DNA from: Aquabacterium humicola
Lineage (GTDB): Bacteria; Pseudomonadota; Gammaproteobacteria; Burkholderiales; Burkholderiaceae_C
Direction: 5' to 3'
NCBI RefSeq assembly: GCF_030167915.1
Contig: NZ_JARGNB010000001.1
Location: forward strand, 434,001-498,000
Length of the DNA stretch: 64,000 nt
Shown here: in pieces, positions 63,094-64,000 of the stretch
Numbering within the stretch: the stretch's first letter is position 1
Layout of the letters: each line of letters starts with the position of its first letter
The notes under the pieces: generated by a model
Told to the model about the DNA's origin: nothing
Databases searched by the model: none
The model's input: only the letters and a program-made list of their open reading frames with translations
Position numbers and translations under genes: made by a program

Positions 63094-64000
63094 GCGCGAA
63101 CAGCACGATCGCCGCGACGTTCAGCAGCGTGCCGGCCCGGCGCAGCCCGTCGTCGGCGAGGCCGCCTGCCAGCCGTAGCAGCAGCGAGACCTGCAGCAGC
63201 GCGAGCGGCGCGTAGAAGGCCCGCGACCACGCGAGCCGGATGCCGGTGACCGCCGGCAGGATCACCGGCGCGTGCGCCATCACCATGCCGAAGACGAAGC
63301 CGAGGCCGATCGCATGCAGCGCGAGGTCGCGCGTCGGCGCACCGGCGGCCATCGCGGCCCACGCGGCGCCGCCGGCGGCGAGCCACGCGTACCCGGCGAG
63401 CAGGCACACGGCCATGTAACGGCTCAGGCCGGCCGCGTGCACCGTGCGCCGCGCGACGTCGAACAGCACCAGCCACAGCGCCAGCGCCACCAGCGCGGCA
63501 CCGAAGCCGATGCCGGCCGCGCGCGGCGCCAGCGCGGTGCACGCGCTGGCCACCAGCAGCGCGGCCAGCACCAGCAGCAGCAGCGGCCGCGCGGCCGGGT
63601 GCGGCCGCATCAGGCGCGCCATCTCCAGCCGCTCGGCGGCGATCGTCAGCACCAGGAAGTCGAACCACCACGGCAGCACCAGCGGTGCATCCACCCCGAG
63701 CGCGAACAGCCCGTTGCCGGCGAGCAGCGCGAGCGCGCCGGCCAGCAGCAGCGCGGTGTGCGGTGCCGCCTGGCGCTTGAGCACGACGAGGTTGACCGCG
63801 ACGAACGCGAGCGACGCGGCCAGCCACAAGGCCTGCGCCGGCGCGGCCAGCCCCGCCAGCCAGGCCAGCGTGCCGAGCGCCGAGGTCAACGGCGCGACGA
63901 AGACCGCGGTCCGTCCGGCGGTCGATGCGCCGTGCGACAACGCCACCGCCCGCTCGACGCCGATCACCGTGCCGAGGAAGCCGACCATCATCAGCGCCGC
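62990..64000 (-). CDS. NnrS-like multi-pass membrane protein (incomplete at the window edge)
   Basis: At least 333 residues visible; the N-terminus runs off the window. About twelve hydrophobic helices with His residues in HAIGLGFVFGMVMAHAPVIL and in GFVFGMVMAHAPVILPAV. This resembles NnrS/haem-copper-type membrane proteins linked to nitric-oxide stress, but the match is loose. Its 3' end overlaps the FmdE-like gene by 104 bases. The C-terminal about 30 residues are an Ala/Arg-rich tail. An FmdE-like gene next to such a membrane protein suggests a metal or redox role; unproven. Confidence 0.5.
   Translation of the reverse strand, partial: AALMMVGFLGTVIGVERAVALSHGASTAGRTAVFVAPLTSALGTLAWLAGLAAPAQALWLAASLAFVAVNLVVLKRQAAPHTALLLAGALALLAGNGLFALGVDAPLVLPWWFDFLVLTIAAERLEMARLMRPHPAARPLLLLVLAALLVASACTALAPRAAGIGFGAALVALALWLVLFDVARRTVHAAGLSRYMAVCLLAGYAWLAAGGAAWAAMAAGAPTRDLALHAIGLGFVFGMVMAHAPVILPAVTGIRLAWSRAFYAPLALLQVSLLLRLAGGLADDGLRRAGTLLNVAAIVLFALTIAAAAWAWRRAAANAPAAARAARARAAPPAAR

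Overview
The window is a chromosomal segment of a GC-rich (roughly 70%) Gram-negative bacterium, most likely a betaproteobacterium of the order Burkholderiales (Rubrivivax/Leptothrix/Ideonella-like). This rests on codon use, on the DUF2917, DUF2189, DUF4197 and DUF72 families, on many LysR regulators paired with divergent targets, and on a NahR/NagR-type aromatic operon. No rRNA, tRNA, CRISPR array, insertion sequence or prophage was recognised. Genes are tightly packed and no gene-free gap exceeds 300 bases.

Layout. 1-8.4 kb: TetR regulator, response regulator, DUF72 protein, EamA transporter, DUF2189 membrane protein, a MocR regulator divergent from an aminotransferase, and a PAS histidine kinase. 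8.4-15.2 kb: secreted alpha/beta hydrolase, a class A beta-lactamase divergent from an AmpR-type regulator, a START-like protein, a class IV transaminase with (R)-amine transaminase hallmarks, a redoxin, DUF4197 and OsmC proteins. 15.3-19.6 kb: NahR-like regulator divergent from a NagGH-like salicylate hydroxylase pair, then a VOC protein divergent from another LysR. 19.6-28.3 kb: a DUF4062 protein, KatG, a molybdopterin oxidoreductase divergent from HxlR plus a MATE pump, and a six-loop EF-hand protein. 28.3-41.6 kb: a cyclase-like/STAND/TPR regulator, a lipoprotein, a membrane protein, DUF899, a beta-propeller protein with a winged-helix regulator, a fatty-acid-hydroxylase pair divergent from LysR, a methyltransferase, a secreted trypsin-like protease, and LysR divergent from DUF2917.

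41.6-55.5 kb holds the most coherent catabolic unit. A long leftward operon carries a 6-hydroxynicotinate reductase homologue, a UPF0280 protein, two paralogous 'amino acid synthesis' proteins, an ABC importer (fused LivHM, LivG, LivF), a two-subunit NicAB-type molybdenum dehydrogenase with three fused haem sites, and a VOC protein. It is divergent from a TetR regulator and an enamidase homologue. Together these predict import and 6-hydroxylation of nicotinate or a related N-heterocycle, ring reduction, then hydrolytic ring opening. This is the route known from fermenting Eubacterium barkeri, but here the first step is cytochrome-linked.

55.6-62.3 kb is a signalling block: a small histidine kinase, a PAS-PAS-GGDEF-EAL protein, and a hybrid kinase whose N-terminal membrane domain keeps all the ethylene-binding residues of plant ETR1, followed by an overlapping single-domain response regulator. 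The window ends with an FmdE-like protein and a truncated NnrS-like membrane protein.
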